From: JAHRAW01 sp965203265
GTDB lineage: Bacteria > Pseudomonadota > Gammaproteobacteria > Arenicellales > Poriferihabitantaceae
Direction: 5' to 3'
DNA: 64,000 nt
Assembly (NCBI GenBank): GCA_965203265.1
Contig: CBDBBV010000002.1
Coordinates: 496,001 to 560,000 of the forward strand
Shown here in pieces: positions 40,283 through 49,365 of the stretch. The position numbers and the translations under genes are program-made. The notes below the pieces were generated by a model. It ran no database searches and was not told where the DNA came from. It saw nothing but the letters and a program-made list of their open reading frames with translations. The first letter of the stretch is position 1. The number at the start of each line of letters is the position of its first letter.

Positions 40283-41182
40283 ATGAATAGTGCCAAGCGA
40301 TGCGCTTCGGTTGAGCCGAGCGCATTTTCCGCTGCCGAAATACGGCTGGAGGAATTCGTCGATCTGGATCGTTTTCCGATCCACGATCTGGGCAGTCCGC
40401 GGTACGCCGAATTGGTGGCCAAGTGTCGCGCCGATCTGGCGGATGTCGGCTGCAGTCACATACCGGACTTCATCCGCGCAAGCGCGGTGGAGACCATGCG
40501 AGAAGAAGCACATCGTCTTATGCAAGACGCCAAGCCGGCGGACGATCGCATCAACCCGTACCTGACTGCGGATGACCCAAGCCTGCCGGCCGATCATCCG
40601 AAGCGTACCTTTGCCAATCGAACCAGTTCATTCATCAATTCCGATCTGCTTGAGCCGGATTCATTGCTGCGAAAAATTTACGACAGCGATGTGGTCGTGC
40701 ATTTTGTATCCGAATGTTTGAATGTCGGGCCGATTTATCGTTGGGCCGATCCGTTGGGGCGCAATCCGTACAGCGTGATGAACGACGGCGATTATTTTCC
40801 GTGGCACTTCGACGGCAATGATTTCACGGTCAGCATCTTGGTGCAGGAGGCGGACGAAGGTGGAGATTTCGAATACTGCCCGAATATCCGCAGTCCGAAA
40901 AACGAAAACTTCGATGAGGTGCAAAAGGTTCTGCAAGGTGAACGCGAGCGGATCAATGTGCTGAAATTGCGCACCGGAGATTTGCAACTGTTTCGCGGTC
41001 GTTATTCACTGCATCGGGTCACGCCGGCGCATGGACCGAATCCGAGAATCATCGCGCTGCCGACATATGTGACCAATCCGTACTTGGTAAACCGCCCGCA
41101 TCACGCGAAAGCATTCTATGGCCGCGCGATGGATATTCATGTAGAGCGCGAAATGACGCGGCAAGATTCACTGAGCGACTGA
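40283..41182 (+). CDS. 2-oxoglutarate/Fe(II)-dependent oxygenase-like protein
   Basis: A 299-aa protein with a jelly-roll oxygenase pattern. The iron motif HxD is in FPWHFDGNDF, the distal histidine in RYSLHRVTP, and an arginine that could bind 2-oxoglutarate follows in NPRIIALP. It is related in appearance to phytanoyl-CoA dioxygenase/ArpA-type proteins. The ATG at 40283 follows an AGGAAG site; an ATG at 40268 would overlap the SDR stop. It likely hydroxylates a substrate of the cluster, but which one is unknown. Confidence 0.78.
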   Translation: MNSAKRCASVEPSAFSAAEIRLEEFVDLDRFPIHDLGSPRYAELVAKCRADLADVGCSHIPDFIRASAVETMREEAHRLMQDAKPADDRINPYLTADDPSLPADHPKRTFANRTSSFINSDLLEPDSLLRKIYDSDVVVHFVSECLNVGPIYRWADPLGRNPYSVMNDGDYFPWHFDGNDFTVSILVQEADEGGDFEYCPNIRSPKNENFDEVQKVLQGERERINVLKLRTGDLQLFRGRYSLHRVTPAHGPNPRIIALPTYVTNPYLVNRPHHAKAFYGRAMDIHVEREMTRQDSLSD

Positions 41183-41194
41183 GCGACTGAGCCA

Positions 41195-42088
41195 ATGAAC
41201 ATCGGCATTATCGGCCTCGGCAATATGGGCTTCGGCATGGCGCGCAATCTGCTCGCCTATTGCCAGGCGCACGACTACCGCCTGTTGGTGTTCGACATAA
41301 ACAAGACGGCGGTGGAAGCGTTGCAGCGGTTGGGCGCCGTCGATGGTTGCTCGGTTTCCCATCTCGCTTCCCAATGCGAGGTGCTGTTCACTTCCTTGCC
41401 AAGCGCCAAGGAAATCGATTCGTTGGCATTCGGCGAACTCGGCATTTTGCAAAATCTGCCGGAGAATGCGGTCTGGTTCGAGACCAGCACCAATGAATTC
41501 TCCAAATGGGAAAAAGTCGTGGCGCAGGCGAACGAAACCCTGACATTGCTGGATGCGCCAATCACCGGCGGCGCGGAGAAAGCGGCGGCCGGCACCTTGA
41601 CCATGCTGCTCGGCGGCGATGCGAAAGCGCTGGATGCCCACCGCGAATTGCTGGCGTCCATAACCGACAAAGCGGTATGGATGGGGCCGCAAGGCGCCGG
41701 CTATGTGGCCAAACTCTGTCAGCTGCATTTGAACTATCTCGTTGCGCAGGGAATCGGTGAGACGATGATGCTGGCCACCGAGGCCGGGTTGAATCTGAAA
41801 ACCCTGCATCAGGTTCTGATGAACAGCTGCGCGCAGAGTTATGTGGTGGAGAAATACATTCCGAAAGTGTTGGACGGCAGTTATGATCCCACCTTCACGC
41901 TGGGCTTGGCGACAAAGGATATGCGTTTGATCAGCGAGTTGGGCAAACATCTGAATGTTGAATTGCGTTTGGGGGACTTGGTCTATGCGTGCTACCGGCA
42001 AGCCTGCGCGACCTACGGAGAAGAGGCACCGCACTTGAACAACATACGATTGATCGAGCAACAGTCGAAAAAATTGCTGCGCGCTTGA
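41195..42088 (+). CDS. NAD-dependent 3-hydroxyisobutyrate dehydrogenase-family oxidoreductase
   Basis: A 297-aa beta-hydroxyacid dehydrogenase. The NAD motif IGIIGLGNMGFGMARNLL opens the protein, the substrate motif LDAPITGGAEKAAAGTLTML is at about residue 120, and the catalytic lysine block GYVAKLCQLHLNYLVAQ is near residue 170. It oxidises a 3-hydroxyacid (3-hydroxyisobutyrate, tartronate semialdehyde or similar). It lies 12 bases after the oxygenase gene. Confidence 0.9.
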   Translation: MNIGIIGLGNMGFGMARNLLAYCQAHDYRLLVFDINKTAVEALQRLGAVDGCSVSHLASQCEVLFTSLPSAKEIDSLAFGELGILQNLPENAVWFETSTNEFSKWEKVVAQANETLTLLDAPITGGAEKAAAGTLTMLLGGDAKALDAHRELLASITDKAVWMGPQGAGYVAKLCQLHLNYLVAQGIGETMMLATEAGLNLKTLHQVLMNSCAQSYVVEKYIPKVLDGSYDPTFTLGLATKDMRLISELGKHLNVELRLGDLVYACYRQACATYGEEAPHLNNIRLIEQQSKKLLRA

Positions 42089-42136
42089 TCCGCTTGAGCA
42101 TGTGAGCGTGCGCAATATCCAACCAGATTACTCGCG

Positions 42137-43198
42137 ATGAAAATCACCGCCGCGAAAACCGAAATCGTAACCCTGCCGCTACAGCGGCCAATCACAACCG
42201 CGATTCATTCCATTGATTCACTCGGTTGCGTGTTACTGCGGCTTGAGAGCGATCAAGATTTGCTCGGAGAGTCGTACTTGTTTGCGCTGAATGCGGCGCG
42301 CATAAAGGCTTTTGACGAGACATTGCGCGGCCTCGCGCATCTGGTCGTCGGGCGGAATCCCCACCATGTTTCCGCGATCTGGCATGACATCTGGACTGAA
42401 ATCAATCCCAGCGGACACAAGGGAATCACCGTAGCCGCATTGTCCACGATTGACACCGCTTGTTGGGACTTGATCGGCAAATCGCTGAATGCGCCATTGC
42501 ATCATATCTTCGGTGCATGCCGCGACCGAGTCAAAACATATGCCAGCGCCGGGCTTTGGTTGACGCAATCCATCGACGAATTGATCGCGGACGCCGAGAA
42601 ATTTATGCACGATGGCTTCCGCGCAATCAAGATGCGAGGCGGATGCGCGACCATCTTTGATGATGTCGCGCGCGTGCGCGCGGTGCGCGAGGCGATCGGG
42701 TCAAACATCGAACTGATGTTCGATCTCAACCAAGCACTGTCGCCGAAACAGGCGATTCGGCTTGGGCGCGAATTGGAAGAATTTCAGTTGACATGGATTG
42801 AAGAACCGGTAGCCGCATATAACTTGACCGGACATGCGCAAGTTACCGCGAGACTCGACACCCCGATCGCTTCGGGCGAGACCGAATACACCAGTTTCGG
42901 GATGCGACAGATGATCGAAGCGCAAGCCTGCGATATTCTGACGCCCGACTTGCAGCGAATCGGCGGACTATCGGAGATGATGCGATCCGCCGCGCTGGCC
43001 GCCGCCCACAACATCGCCATCTCCACGCACATGTTCACCGAGCAGAGTCTATGTATCGCCGGCGCCGCCGTGAATTGCATCAGCGTGGAATATATGCCGT
43101 GGTTTTCCGACCTGTTCAACGAAGAGTTGGAACTGGTTGACGGCGAATTGATAATCCCCCAACGCCCGGGCACCGGCTTCACATTCACCGGCAGCTGA
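42137..43198 (+). CDS. Enolase-superfamily (mandelate racemase/muconate lactonising) enzyme
   Basis: A 353-aa second member of the superfamily in this cluster, clearly different from the one at 38.4 kb. The capping domain opens MKITAAKTEIVTLPL. Catalytic-site blocks are FRAIKMRGG (KxR in place of KxK), LMFDLN, WIEEPVA, IASGETEY and the acid/base histidine in ISTHMFTEQS. The Lys-plus-His arrangement fits the mandelate racemase subgroup (sugar-acid dehydratases and racemases). It is the last gene before a divergently composed 235-base gap and the heme locus. Confidence 0.88.
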   Translation: MKITAAKTEIVTLPLQRPITTAIHSIDSLGCVLLRLESDQDLLGESYLFALNAARIKAFDETLRGLAHLVVGRNPHHVSAIWHDIWTEINPSGHKGITVAALSTIDTACWDLIGKSLNAPLHHIFGACRDRVKTYASAGLWLTQSIDELIADAEKFMHDGFRAIKMRGGCATIFDDVARVRAVREAIGSNIELMFDLNQALSPKQAIRLGRELEEFQLTWIEEPVAAYNLTGHAQVTARLDTPIASGETEYTSFGMRQMIEAQACDILTPDLQRIGGLSEMMRSAALAAAHNIAISTHMFTEQSLCIAGAAVNCISVEYMPWFSDLFNEELELVDGELIIPQRPGTGFTFTGS

Positions 43199-43331
43199 TT
43201 TTCGACGCTGGGCGGAGCCGAGCCGGCTCCGCCGGAGGTTGATCCGCCTCGGCGCGCCGCCCCCCTGTCGGAGCAGGCGGGGCTGGGGAAATTTTTCCCC
43301 AAAAAAATCTCATTTAATTTCCCATCTGCTA

Positions 43332-43380
43332 TTGACAAAGGCGGATTTTCGCCCTATAAATGCGAATGATTGTTATTTGT
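43332..43380 (+). promoter_or_regulatory. Sigma-70 promoter with overlapping Fur-like site for the heme locus
   Basis: TTGACA (43332-43337), a 17-base spacer and TATAAA (43355-43360) make a strong promoter. GCGAATGATTGTTATTTGT (43362-43380) matches a Fur box at about two-thirds of positions. Placement directly after the -10 fits iron repression of the heme genes. Hairpins at 43211-43233 and 43285-43300, neither with a clear U-tract, lie just upstream. Confidence 0.6.
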
Positions 43381-43433
43381 ATTAGTATTTGGCGACAAAT
43401 ACCCACCCTCAACCCCTGTCAATAGGTACCCAG

Positions 43434-45527
43434 ATGAACCACAACCCCCATCGGCAATTTCACGCCTCGTCCGCACGATTTCGCAACGTTTTCGTTTTCT
43501 GCGCGCTGATTTTCGCGCTCGCCGCTCGCGTTGGCTCGGTGGGCGCTCAGGAAACCGCTTACCCGCTGGAACCGGTGACGGTTATCGGCACCAAGAGCGA
43601 GAAGAAGGTTTTCGACTATCCCGGCATGGCCACCGTGATTGACGCCTCGGATCCAGCGGTTTCCGGCGCGTCCAAGGTGAAGGATATGCTGCGCGATGTC
43701 CCCGGCCTCGAATTCACCGGTAGCGCCCGGCGCAACGGGCAGGGCATCGTCATGCGTGGTTACGACACCGATGGGCTGGTGATATTGTTGGACGGCGTGC
43801 GCCAACGTTTTGAAGCCGCGCACGACGGAAAATTCTTCATCGACCCCAACATCCTGCAGCGCGTGGAAGTCATTCGCGGCTCCGGTTCTGCCTTGTACGG
43901 CAGCGGCGGACTGGGCGGGGTGATTGCCTTTGAAACCAAATCGGTAGCCGATTTATTGGCGCCCGGCGAAACAAGCGGCGGGGTTACCACGATTGGCGGT
44001 GAAACCGTCAACGATGAACATCTGGTGTCGCAAACCGTTTTTGGTCGCGGTGAAAATACGGATGCCATTGGCAGCTTGGCCTTCCGCAAGTCCGGTGATA
44101 TCGAACTGGGCAGTGGAGACGAATTGTCTTCCAAAGATGACATCATCAGCGGTTTTCTCAAAACAACTTGGTCGCCGTCTCCGTTCAGTACATTCAAGTT
44201 GAATCTGCAGCGTTATCGGAATGATTCGGAAGAGCCGAACAACCCGCAGACCGATATGGGCAGTGCCTCGCTGGCGGAAATATACGATAAGGAAACCGAG
44301 TCCGACTTGATCCTGTTGGGATTCGATTACGACCAGCCGGAGCGGAACATCAACCTGAAAACCAAACTGTATCGCAATGATATTTCGGTAAATGAGCACG
44401 GTACTGCCGGGGCGGCCGCCGGGCGGTTGTTGGCGCGGGAACTGCAGACCGATGGCTTCGATATCGAGAATCAAAGTGCATTTCAAGTCGGGCGTGCTCG
44501 ATATACCGTAACCGCCGGTGCGCAACATTACACCGAACGGCAAGATGGTAGAGACACCACTTCGGCCAATGGCGAATCCGGCGGCATTCCCGATGCCGAC
44601 AGCGACTACTGGGGAGTCTTCGCTCAAACCGAAATCGAACTCGATAGCGATCTCGGCAAGTGGTTCATCATTCCCGGTGTGCGTATCGACAACTACGATT
44701 CCGAAAACGAAACCGGCTTGTCGCTGGATGAAAGAAAAACCTCACCAAAACTTGGCGTGAGTTTCCAGTCGAATAAGGGATTGCTGTTGTTTGGCAACTA
44801 TGCCAGAGCATTCCGCGCGCCGACCATGACCGAGATTTTCACCACCGGCGTGCATTTCAGTCTTCCACCACGGGGCGCTTCCACCGGCGGGAACAATGTA
44901 TTCGTACCCAACCCCGACTTGAAGCCGGAAACGAACGAGACTTTTGAATTCGGTTTCGGTATGCGGTTTGTCGATGTTGCGAGAGACGGCGATCGGTTGC
45001 AATTCAAGGTGGCGAGATTCGAGGTGAACAGCGAAGATTTCATCGATTCAAAGGTCGATTTTCCGCGTCCGCCGGCTCCGTGCTGCGGCACGACCACCAC
45101 CGTCAATGTGCCCGATGCGGAACTGGACGGTTGGGAATTGGACGGCAGCTACGAGAACGAGGCAGTGCGCGTCAATCTATCGTACTCGACGATCAGCGGT
45201 GAAAACTCCGACACCGGCGCATATCTGACCAACATAAGCCCGGATACCTTGCGAGCCAATGTGGCGTGGAAATTGCCGGCATGGAATAGCACGATCGGCA
45301 TGCGCGCGACTTTCGCTGCCGAGCATGACGAGGTCGAAGATGCCGCTGACGAGCGCGACAGTTTCAATGTATACGACTTGTATTACCAATGGCGTTCCAC
45401 CGGCGACAAGAAATTCTCCGTGAACTTCGGCGTGGACAATGTATTCAACAAGGAGTATTCGCGCGTGTTCGCTGGTTCTTTGGAGCCGGGGCGCAGTTAC
45501 AAACTGCAGGTCAGCCGGCAATGGTAA
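43434..45527 (+). CDS. TonB-dependent heme/hemoglobin receptor
   Basis: A 697-aa outer-membrane receptor. A signal peptide ends near VGSVGAQE, followed by a TonB-box-like YPLEPVTVIGTKS, then the plug (LRDVPGLEFTGSARRNGQGI, VEVIRGSGSALYGSGGLGGV) and a beta barrel ending in an aromatic residue (QVSRQW). The FRAP motif (YARAFRAPTMTEIF) and the NPDL motif (PNPDLKPETNETFEF) are hallmarks of heme receptors. The ATG at 43434 is chosen because the signal peptide starts there. It is the first gene of the heme operon. Confidence 0.94.
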   Translation: MNHNPHRQFHASSARFRNVFVFCALIFALAARVGSVGAQETAYPLEPVTVIGTKSEKKVFDYPGMATVIDASDPAVSGASKVKDMLRDVPGLEFTGSARRNGQGIVMRGYDTDGLVILLDGVRQRFEAAHDGKFFIDPNILQRVEVIRGSGSALYGSGGLGGVIAFETKSVADLLAPGETSGGVTTIGGETVNDEHLVSQTVFGRGENTDAIGSLAFRKSGDIELGSGDELSSKDDIISGFLKTTWSPSPFSTFKLNLQRYRNDSEEPNNPQTDMGSASLAEIYDKETESDLILLGFDYDQPERNINLKTKLYRNDISVNEHGTAGAAAGRLLARELQTDGFDIENQSAFQVGRARYTVTAGAQHYTERQDGRDTTSANGESGGIPDADSDYWGVFAQTEIELDSDLGKWFIIPGVRIDNYDSENETGLSLDERKTSPKLGVSFQSNKGLLLFGNYARAFRAPTMTEIFTTGVHFSLPPRGASTGGNNVFVPNPDLKPETNETFEFGFGMRFVDVARDGDRLQFKVARFEVNSEDFIDSKVDFPRPPAPCCGTTTTVNVPDAELDGWELDGSYENEAVRVNLSYSTISGENSDTGAYLTNISPDTLRANVAWKLPAWNSTIGMRATFAAEHDEVEDAADERDSFNVYDLYYQWRSTGDKKFSVNFGVDNVFNKEYSRVFAGSLEPGRSYKLQVSRQW

Positions 45528-46411
45528 TGGTAATGGCTTCTCCCAAGCGTAGCGTGGCGAGTGGAGCGAAGTGGTCGCTCTACATTTTCCTCGCCACATC
45601 CGTCAACCTCGCCCTCGCATCGCTGGTGAGCATAGACACGCATCCGAAGAGCAAGTCGATGCAACCGCCAATGCAGCTGAGCCTACTCAGCGCACCGGCA
45701 CCATCGGGGCAACAGGAATCCGCGACTGTCGAGCCGGTGGAAACTTCCACAACCCAACCTGCGCCGACCGAGCGGGTGATGGTGGAAGAGGCAGAGAAAA
45801 CCGCAGTGGCACAGCCGATGGCGGAGCATGATGGGGAAGCGGAGAAACCGGAAGCCGTTGGTGCGGAACCGACTACCGATTCAAGCGCGGCGGCATCAAG
45901 TAAAGCCACTGTGACCGAGGCAACCCCTCCATCGCCATCGAAGTCAAGCCAACCGGCAACGAGCAATGCGCAAGTCGCGCAGTCGAATACGCCGGACACC
46001 AAGCCGGCGCCAAAACCCGATCCGGTGGAAGTTGCCCGCGCCGATGTTGTTGAAACAAATCAACCGGCGCATCGGTCGCAGTCGGTACGGCATGATCGGA
46101 TTGCATCGGCGCAAACTACCGTAGCGGCACCGAAACTGGTGCACAACGCGCAGTATCGGTATCAAGTGCCGCCGCAATATCCCCGTCGCGCTCTGGAACT
46201 TGGTCAGGAAGGGCTCGTCATGATGCATGTCGAAGTGATGCAGAACGGCAGGCCTGGGGAACTCAAAATCGTGCACTCATCCGGTTATCGCCTGTTGGAT
46301 ATCGCAGCCCTGTCCGCGGTAAAGAAATGGGAATTCGAACCGATGTCAACCAGCGGTGCCGCGATGGCAAGTTGGGTGCGCGTACCCGTCAATTTCACCA
46401 TAGAGAAATAA
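45527..46411 (+). CDS. tonB: Energy transducer TonB
   Basis: A 294-aa protein: N-terminal membrane anchor (WSLYIFLATSVNLALASLV), a long Pro/Ala/Glu/Lys-rich periplasm-spanning region (about 45-200), and a C-terminal TonB domain with YRYQVPPQYPRRALELGQEG and LLDIAALSAVKKWEFEP. It couples the proton-motive force from ExbBD to the heme receptor. Start choice: three ATGs (45521, 45527, 45533) occur in a GTAATG repeat; 45527 overlaps the receptor stop as TAATG. The membrane segment is less hydrophobic than usual. Confidence 0.88.
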   Translation: MVMASPKRSVASGAKWSLYIFLATSVNLALASLVSIDTHPKSKSMQPPMQLSLLSAPAPSGQQESATVEPVETSTTQPAPTERVMVEEAEKTAVAQPMAEHDGEAEKPEAVGAEPTTDSSAAASSKATVTEATPPSPSKSSQPATSNAQVAQSNTPDTKPAPKPDPVEVARADVVETNQPAHRSQSVRHDRIASAQTTVAAPKLVHNAQYRYQVPPQYPRRALELGQEGLVMMHVEVMQNGRPGELKIVHSSGYRLLDIAALSAVKKWEFEPMSTSGAAMASWVRVPVNFTIEK

Positions 46412-46413
46412 CC

Positions 46414-47508
46414 ATGACCATTCCACATCAAGCGGAACACATCCGCAACAATCTGGCGATGCTGAAAAAACATCATAACGGCATATTGCGTCAGCGCAAT
46501 GCGGCCATGCAGTTGGGTATCACCGAAGCCGAACTGGTGGCGGCGCATGTCGGATTCTGGGCTACTCGCCTGATCGCCGAGCCGGAATCCATCCTCAAGG
46601 ATGTTTTGCAGTTTGGCGAAGTAATGGCGCTAACTCGAAACGAAGCCTGTGTTCACGAACGCAAGGGGGTTTACGACAATGTGTCTTTTTTCTCCCATGG
46701 AAAGGTGCGCATGGGCTTGCTGTTGAATCCGGATATCGACTTGCGTCTGTTTGTGAATCATTGGGTTTATTGTTTTGGCGTGTGCGAGAATGCGCGCAAG
46801 AGTTTGCAGTTTTTCGACAAATCCGGTGAGGCGGTTCATAAAATCTATTTGACTAAATGCTCGGATGAAAACGAATACGACAAATTGATAACAAAGTATT
46901 TGCACCCTGAACAAAAAATGGATATTGAGATCGAGGGTTATACAAATGAAATGCGCGAACTGCCGGACATGAAAATTGATTGGAAAAATTTCCGGTACAG
47001 TTGGGAGAATCTGAAAGACACTCATGATTTTTTCCCCATGCTGAGAAAATTCAAGGTCGGCAGAACACAGGCATTACGCAACATAGGCGAAGATTTCGCG
47101 TATCCAGTGAAACCCGGCGCGGTTCGCCATCTGCTCGAACTGGCACGGGACAAAAAGTGCGAGATCATGGTTTTTGTCGGCAATCGGGGTTGCATACAAA
47201 TTCATACCGGTGCGGTTCACAAACTGGCGGAGTACGGAAACTGGTACAACGTACTGGATGAAAAATTCAACTTGCATCTGCGGGAAGACGCGATTGCGCA
47301 AGTATGGGTAACGAAAAAGCCGACCACCGATGGCACGGTTACCTCGTTGGAGGTGTTTGATCGGATTAACAAGAGCATCGTAACTTTTTTCGGCAAGCGC
47401 AAACCCGGGATACCGGAGCTCGCTTTGTGGCGTGAAATCATCGAACTGATCTCGCTTGACGCCCCCCGCGAACACGCGGTTGCCGATGAGGTAACTCATG
47501 TTGCCTGA
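46414..47508 (+). CDS. hmuS: Hemin-degrading factor / heme-trafficking protein HmuS (ChuS family)
   Basis: A 364-aa cytoplasmic protein with two homologous HemS/ChuS repeats. Seen: MALTRNEACVHERKGVYDNV in the first half, and FVGNRGCIQIHTGAVHKLAE and LDEKFNLHLREDAIAQVWV in the second. Family members bind imported heme and release iron or hand heme on. The ATG at 46414 follows directly after tonB. The stop overlaps exbB by 11 bases. Confidence 0.92.
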   Translation: MTIPHQAEHIRNNLAMLKKHHNGILRQRNAAMQLGITEAELVAAHVGFWATRLIAEPESILKDVLQFGEVMALTRNEACVHERKGVYDNVSFFSHGKVRMGLLLNPDIDLRLFVNHWVYCFGVCENARKSLQFFDKSGEAVHKIYLTKCSDENEYDKLITKYLHPEQKMDIEIEGYTNEMRELPDMKIDWKNFRYSWENLKDTHDFFPMLRKFKVGRTQALRNIGEDFAYPVKPGAVRHLLELARDKKCEIMVFVGNRGCIQIHTGAVHKLAEYGNWYNVLDEKFNLHLREDAIAQVWVTKKPTTDGTVTSLEVFDRINKSIVTFFGKRKPGIPELALWREIIELISLDAPREHAVADEVTHVA

Positions 47509-48046
47509 GTGGTTCGAGTTGCTCGGCACAATGCGCTGGCCCTTGGCCGCATGCGCAGTGTCGGCATCGGTGATTTGCCTTGATCGCATAGTGTTCATTA
47601 TTCAACATCGCGTGCAGCGTACACAACATCTTGGCCGGTTGAGCGAGCAATTGATGAAACACAAAGATGTTGCCAAGCCGATACGCGATGACATGATGAC
47701 CATGGTGATCGATGATCTGCAGGAAAAATATTTGCGCGGAGTGAGATTGTTGCGGCTTATCGGAACCATGAGTCCGCTGCTTGGTCTGCTCGGTACTATT
47801 CTAGGAATCATCGCCGCGTTCAAGGTGATTGCCGCGCATCCCGGCGCGATCTCGCCCAACTTGATCGCCGATGGTTTATGGGAAGCCATGCTGACCACTG
47901 TTACCGGATTATTCATTGCCTTGCCGGCGCTGTTGATGGCGCACGGCTTTCGCTTTTTCAGCGATCGGGAATTGCGCTTTTTGTGTCAGGAACTTCATCG
48001 GTTGTCCATGTCATTCGACCTGCAAAATACCGCGGCAAAACCATGA
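47498..48046 (+). CDS. exbB: ExbB-like biopolymer transport protein of the heme locus
   Basis: A 182-aa MotA/TolQ/ExbB protein. Three helices are visible, with the conserved TMSPLLGLLGTILGIIAAF and GLWEAMLTTVTGLFIALPAL that form the proton channel. With ExbD it energises TonB. It differs from the 30.2-kb channel protein in length and sequence. It is coupled to exbD by an ATGA overlap. Confidence 0.92.
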   Translation: MLPEWFELLGTMRWPLAACAVSASVICLDRIVFIIQHRVQRTQHLGRLSEQLMKHKDVAKPIRDDMMTMVIDDLQEKYLRGVRLLRLIGTMSPLLGLLGTILGIIAAFKVIAAHPGAISPNLIADGLWEAMLTTVTGLFIALPALLMAHGFRFFSDRELRFLCQELHRLSMSFDLQNTAAKP

Positions 48047-48465
48047 TCAAACTACATAACGCCGAATCGAAAAACACCACGCTACAAGATCTGGTGCCGG
48101 ATTTGACGCCGATGCTGGATATTCTGTTCATCTTGCTGGTGTTCTTCATGTTGACCGCCGGGCAGGTGTTGCAGTCCATGTCAATTCAGCTGCCATCCAC
48201 CTCGGAAAATTTGTCGGGGGTGCAGGGCAAGCATGTATTGCTGGAAATCAGCCAACATTCATTTGCATTGAACGGCGAGGAAATCGAACAGTATGGCGTG
48301 CTCGAAGAAAGCGTTCGGCAATTCATCAACGACAAACCGAATCGGGCGTGGTTGATTGCCAGCGATAAAAACATCCCCGTTGAAAGAGTGCTGAAAATCC
48401 TGACTCTATTGCAATCTCAGGGAATTCAGGTGGCGAATATATTGATGCGGCAACAGGAAACTTGA
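48043..48465 (+). CDS. exbD: ExbD-like biopolymer transport protein of the heme locus
   Basis: A 140-aa protein. DLTPMLDILFILLVFFMLT is the single ExbD helix with the proton-binding aspartate. A periplasmic domain of about 90 residues follows (VLLEISQHSFALNGEEIEQY). It works with ExbB and TonB for the heme receptor. The ATG at 48043 overlaps the exbB stop. Confidence 0.92.
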   Translation: MIKLHNAESKNTTLQDLVPDLTPMLDILFILLVFFMLTAGQVLQSMSIQLPSTSENLSGVQGKHVLLEISQHSFALNGEEIEQYGVLEESVRQFINDKPNRAWLIASDKNIPVERVLKILTLLQSQGIQVANILMRQQET

Positions 48466-48477
48466 TCCGAGCGAACC

Positions 48478-49332
48478 ATGAATAAATCACCGTCAATCAT
48501 TTGCTGCGCTTTTAGCGTATTCGCCTTGGTGTTATACGCAACAGTTACGGCAAACGCCCAACCTCCGTCTCGAATCGTGTCGGTTGGCGGCGGCTTGACC
48601 GAAATCATCTACGCGCTCGGCGCCGAAGAATTGCTGGTTGGCAGCGACACCACCAGCTACTATCCCGATGCGGCACGACATACCACCAAGGTGGGGTATC
48701 AGCGGGCATTGTCCAGCGAAGGTATTTTGTCGTTGGAGCCGGACTTGATCATGCTGACGGAAGACAGCGGGCCGCCGGAAGTATTGCGTCAACTGAAAGC
48801 GGTCGGCGCGAAAATGGTTCGATTCACATCGCCGCGCAGCGTGGCCGGAGTGAAACGCAACATAGAAAAAATGGCGGCGCTAATCCACCGGCAAAAGGAA
48901 GGTCAGGCATTGATTGACGCCCTCGAAGAGAAATACGCAACGCTTCAGGAGCAACTGCGCAAACAGCCCGATACGCATCGCGCGATTTTTGTCTTGCAAC
49001 ACGGCGGCGGCGCGCCGATGGTGGCGGGGCGGAATACCGCCGCCGACAGCATGATGACCTTGGCCGGCCTGCACAATGTCTGTTCGCAATTCGAGGGTTA
49101 CAAACCGCTCACGCCGGAATCCGCGGTGATACTGAATCCCGATGTGATCCTGATCACCGATCAGGGACTGGCGCAGGCAGGTGGCGCACGGGGACTGCTG
49201 AACATGCCGGGGATTGCGCTCACTCAAGCGGCAAAAGATCGTCGCTTGATTGCCATGGACGCACTACTATTATTGGGATTCGGGCCACGCACGCTGGATG
49301 CCGCGTTGCACCTCAACAGCCAACTCGATTAG
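48478..49332 (+). CDS. hmuT: Heme ABC transporter substrate-binding protein HmuT
   Basis: A 284-aa periplasmic binding protein of the type III fold. Signal peptide then RIVSVGGGLTEIIYALGAEE, GYQRALSSEGILSLEPDLIM and a long backbone helix; these are HmuT/ShuT signatures. It carries heme across the periplasm to HmuUV. It follows exbD by 12 bases. Confidence 0.92.
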   Translation: MNKSPSIICCAFSVFALVLYATVTANAQPPSRIVSVGGGLTEIIYALGAEELLVGSDTTSYYPDAARHTTKVGYQRALSSEGILSLEPDLIMLTEDSGPPEVLRQLKAVGAKMVRFTSPRSVAGVKRNIEKMAALIHRQKEGQALIDALEEKYATLQEQLRKQPDTHRAIFVLQHGGGAPMVAGRNTAADSMMTLAGLHNVCSQFEGYKPLTPESAVILNPDVILITDQGLAQAGGARGLLNMPGIALTQAAKDRRLIAMDALLLLGFGPRTLDAALHLNSQLD

Positions 49333-49365
49333 CGCTACCGTGAACCTGAACCGATCGTAACCGCC

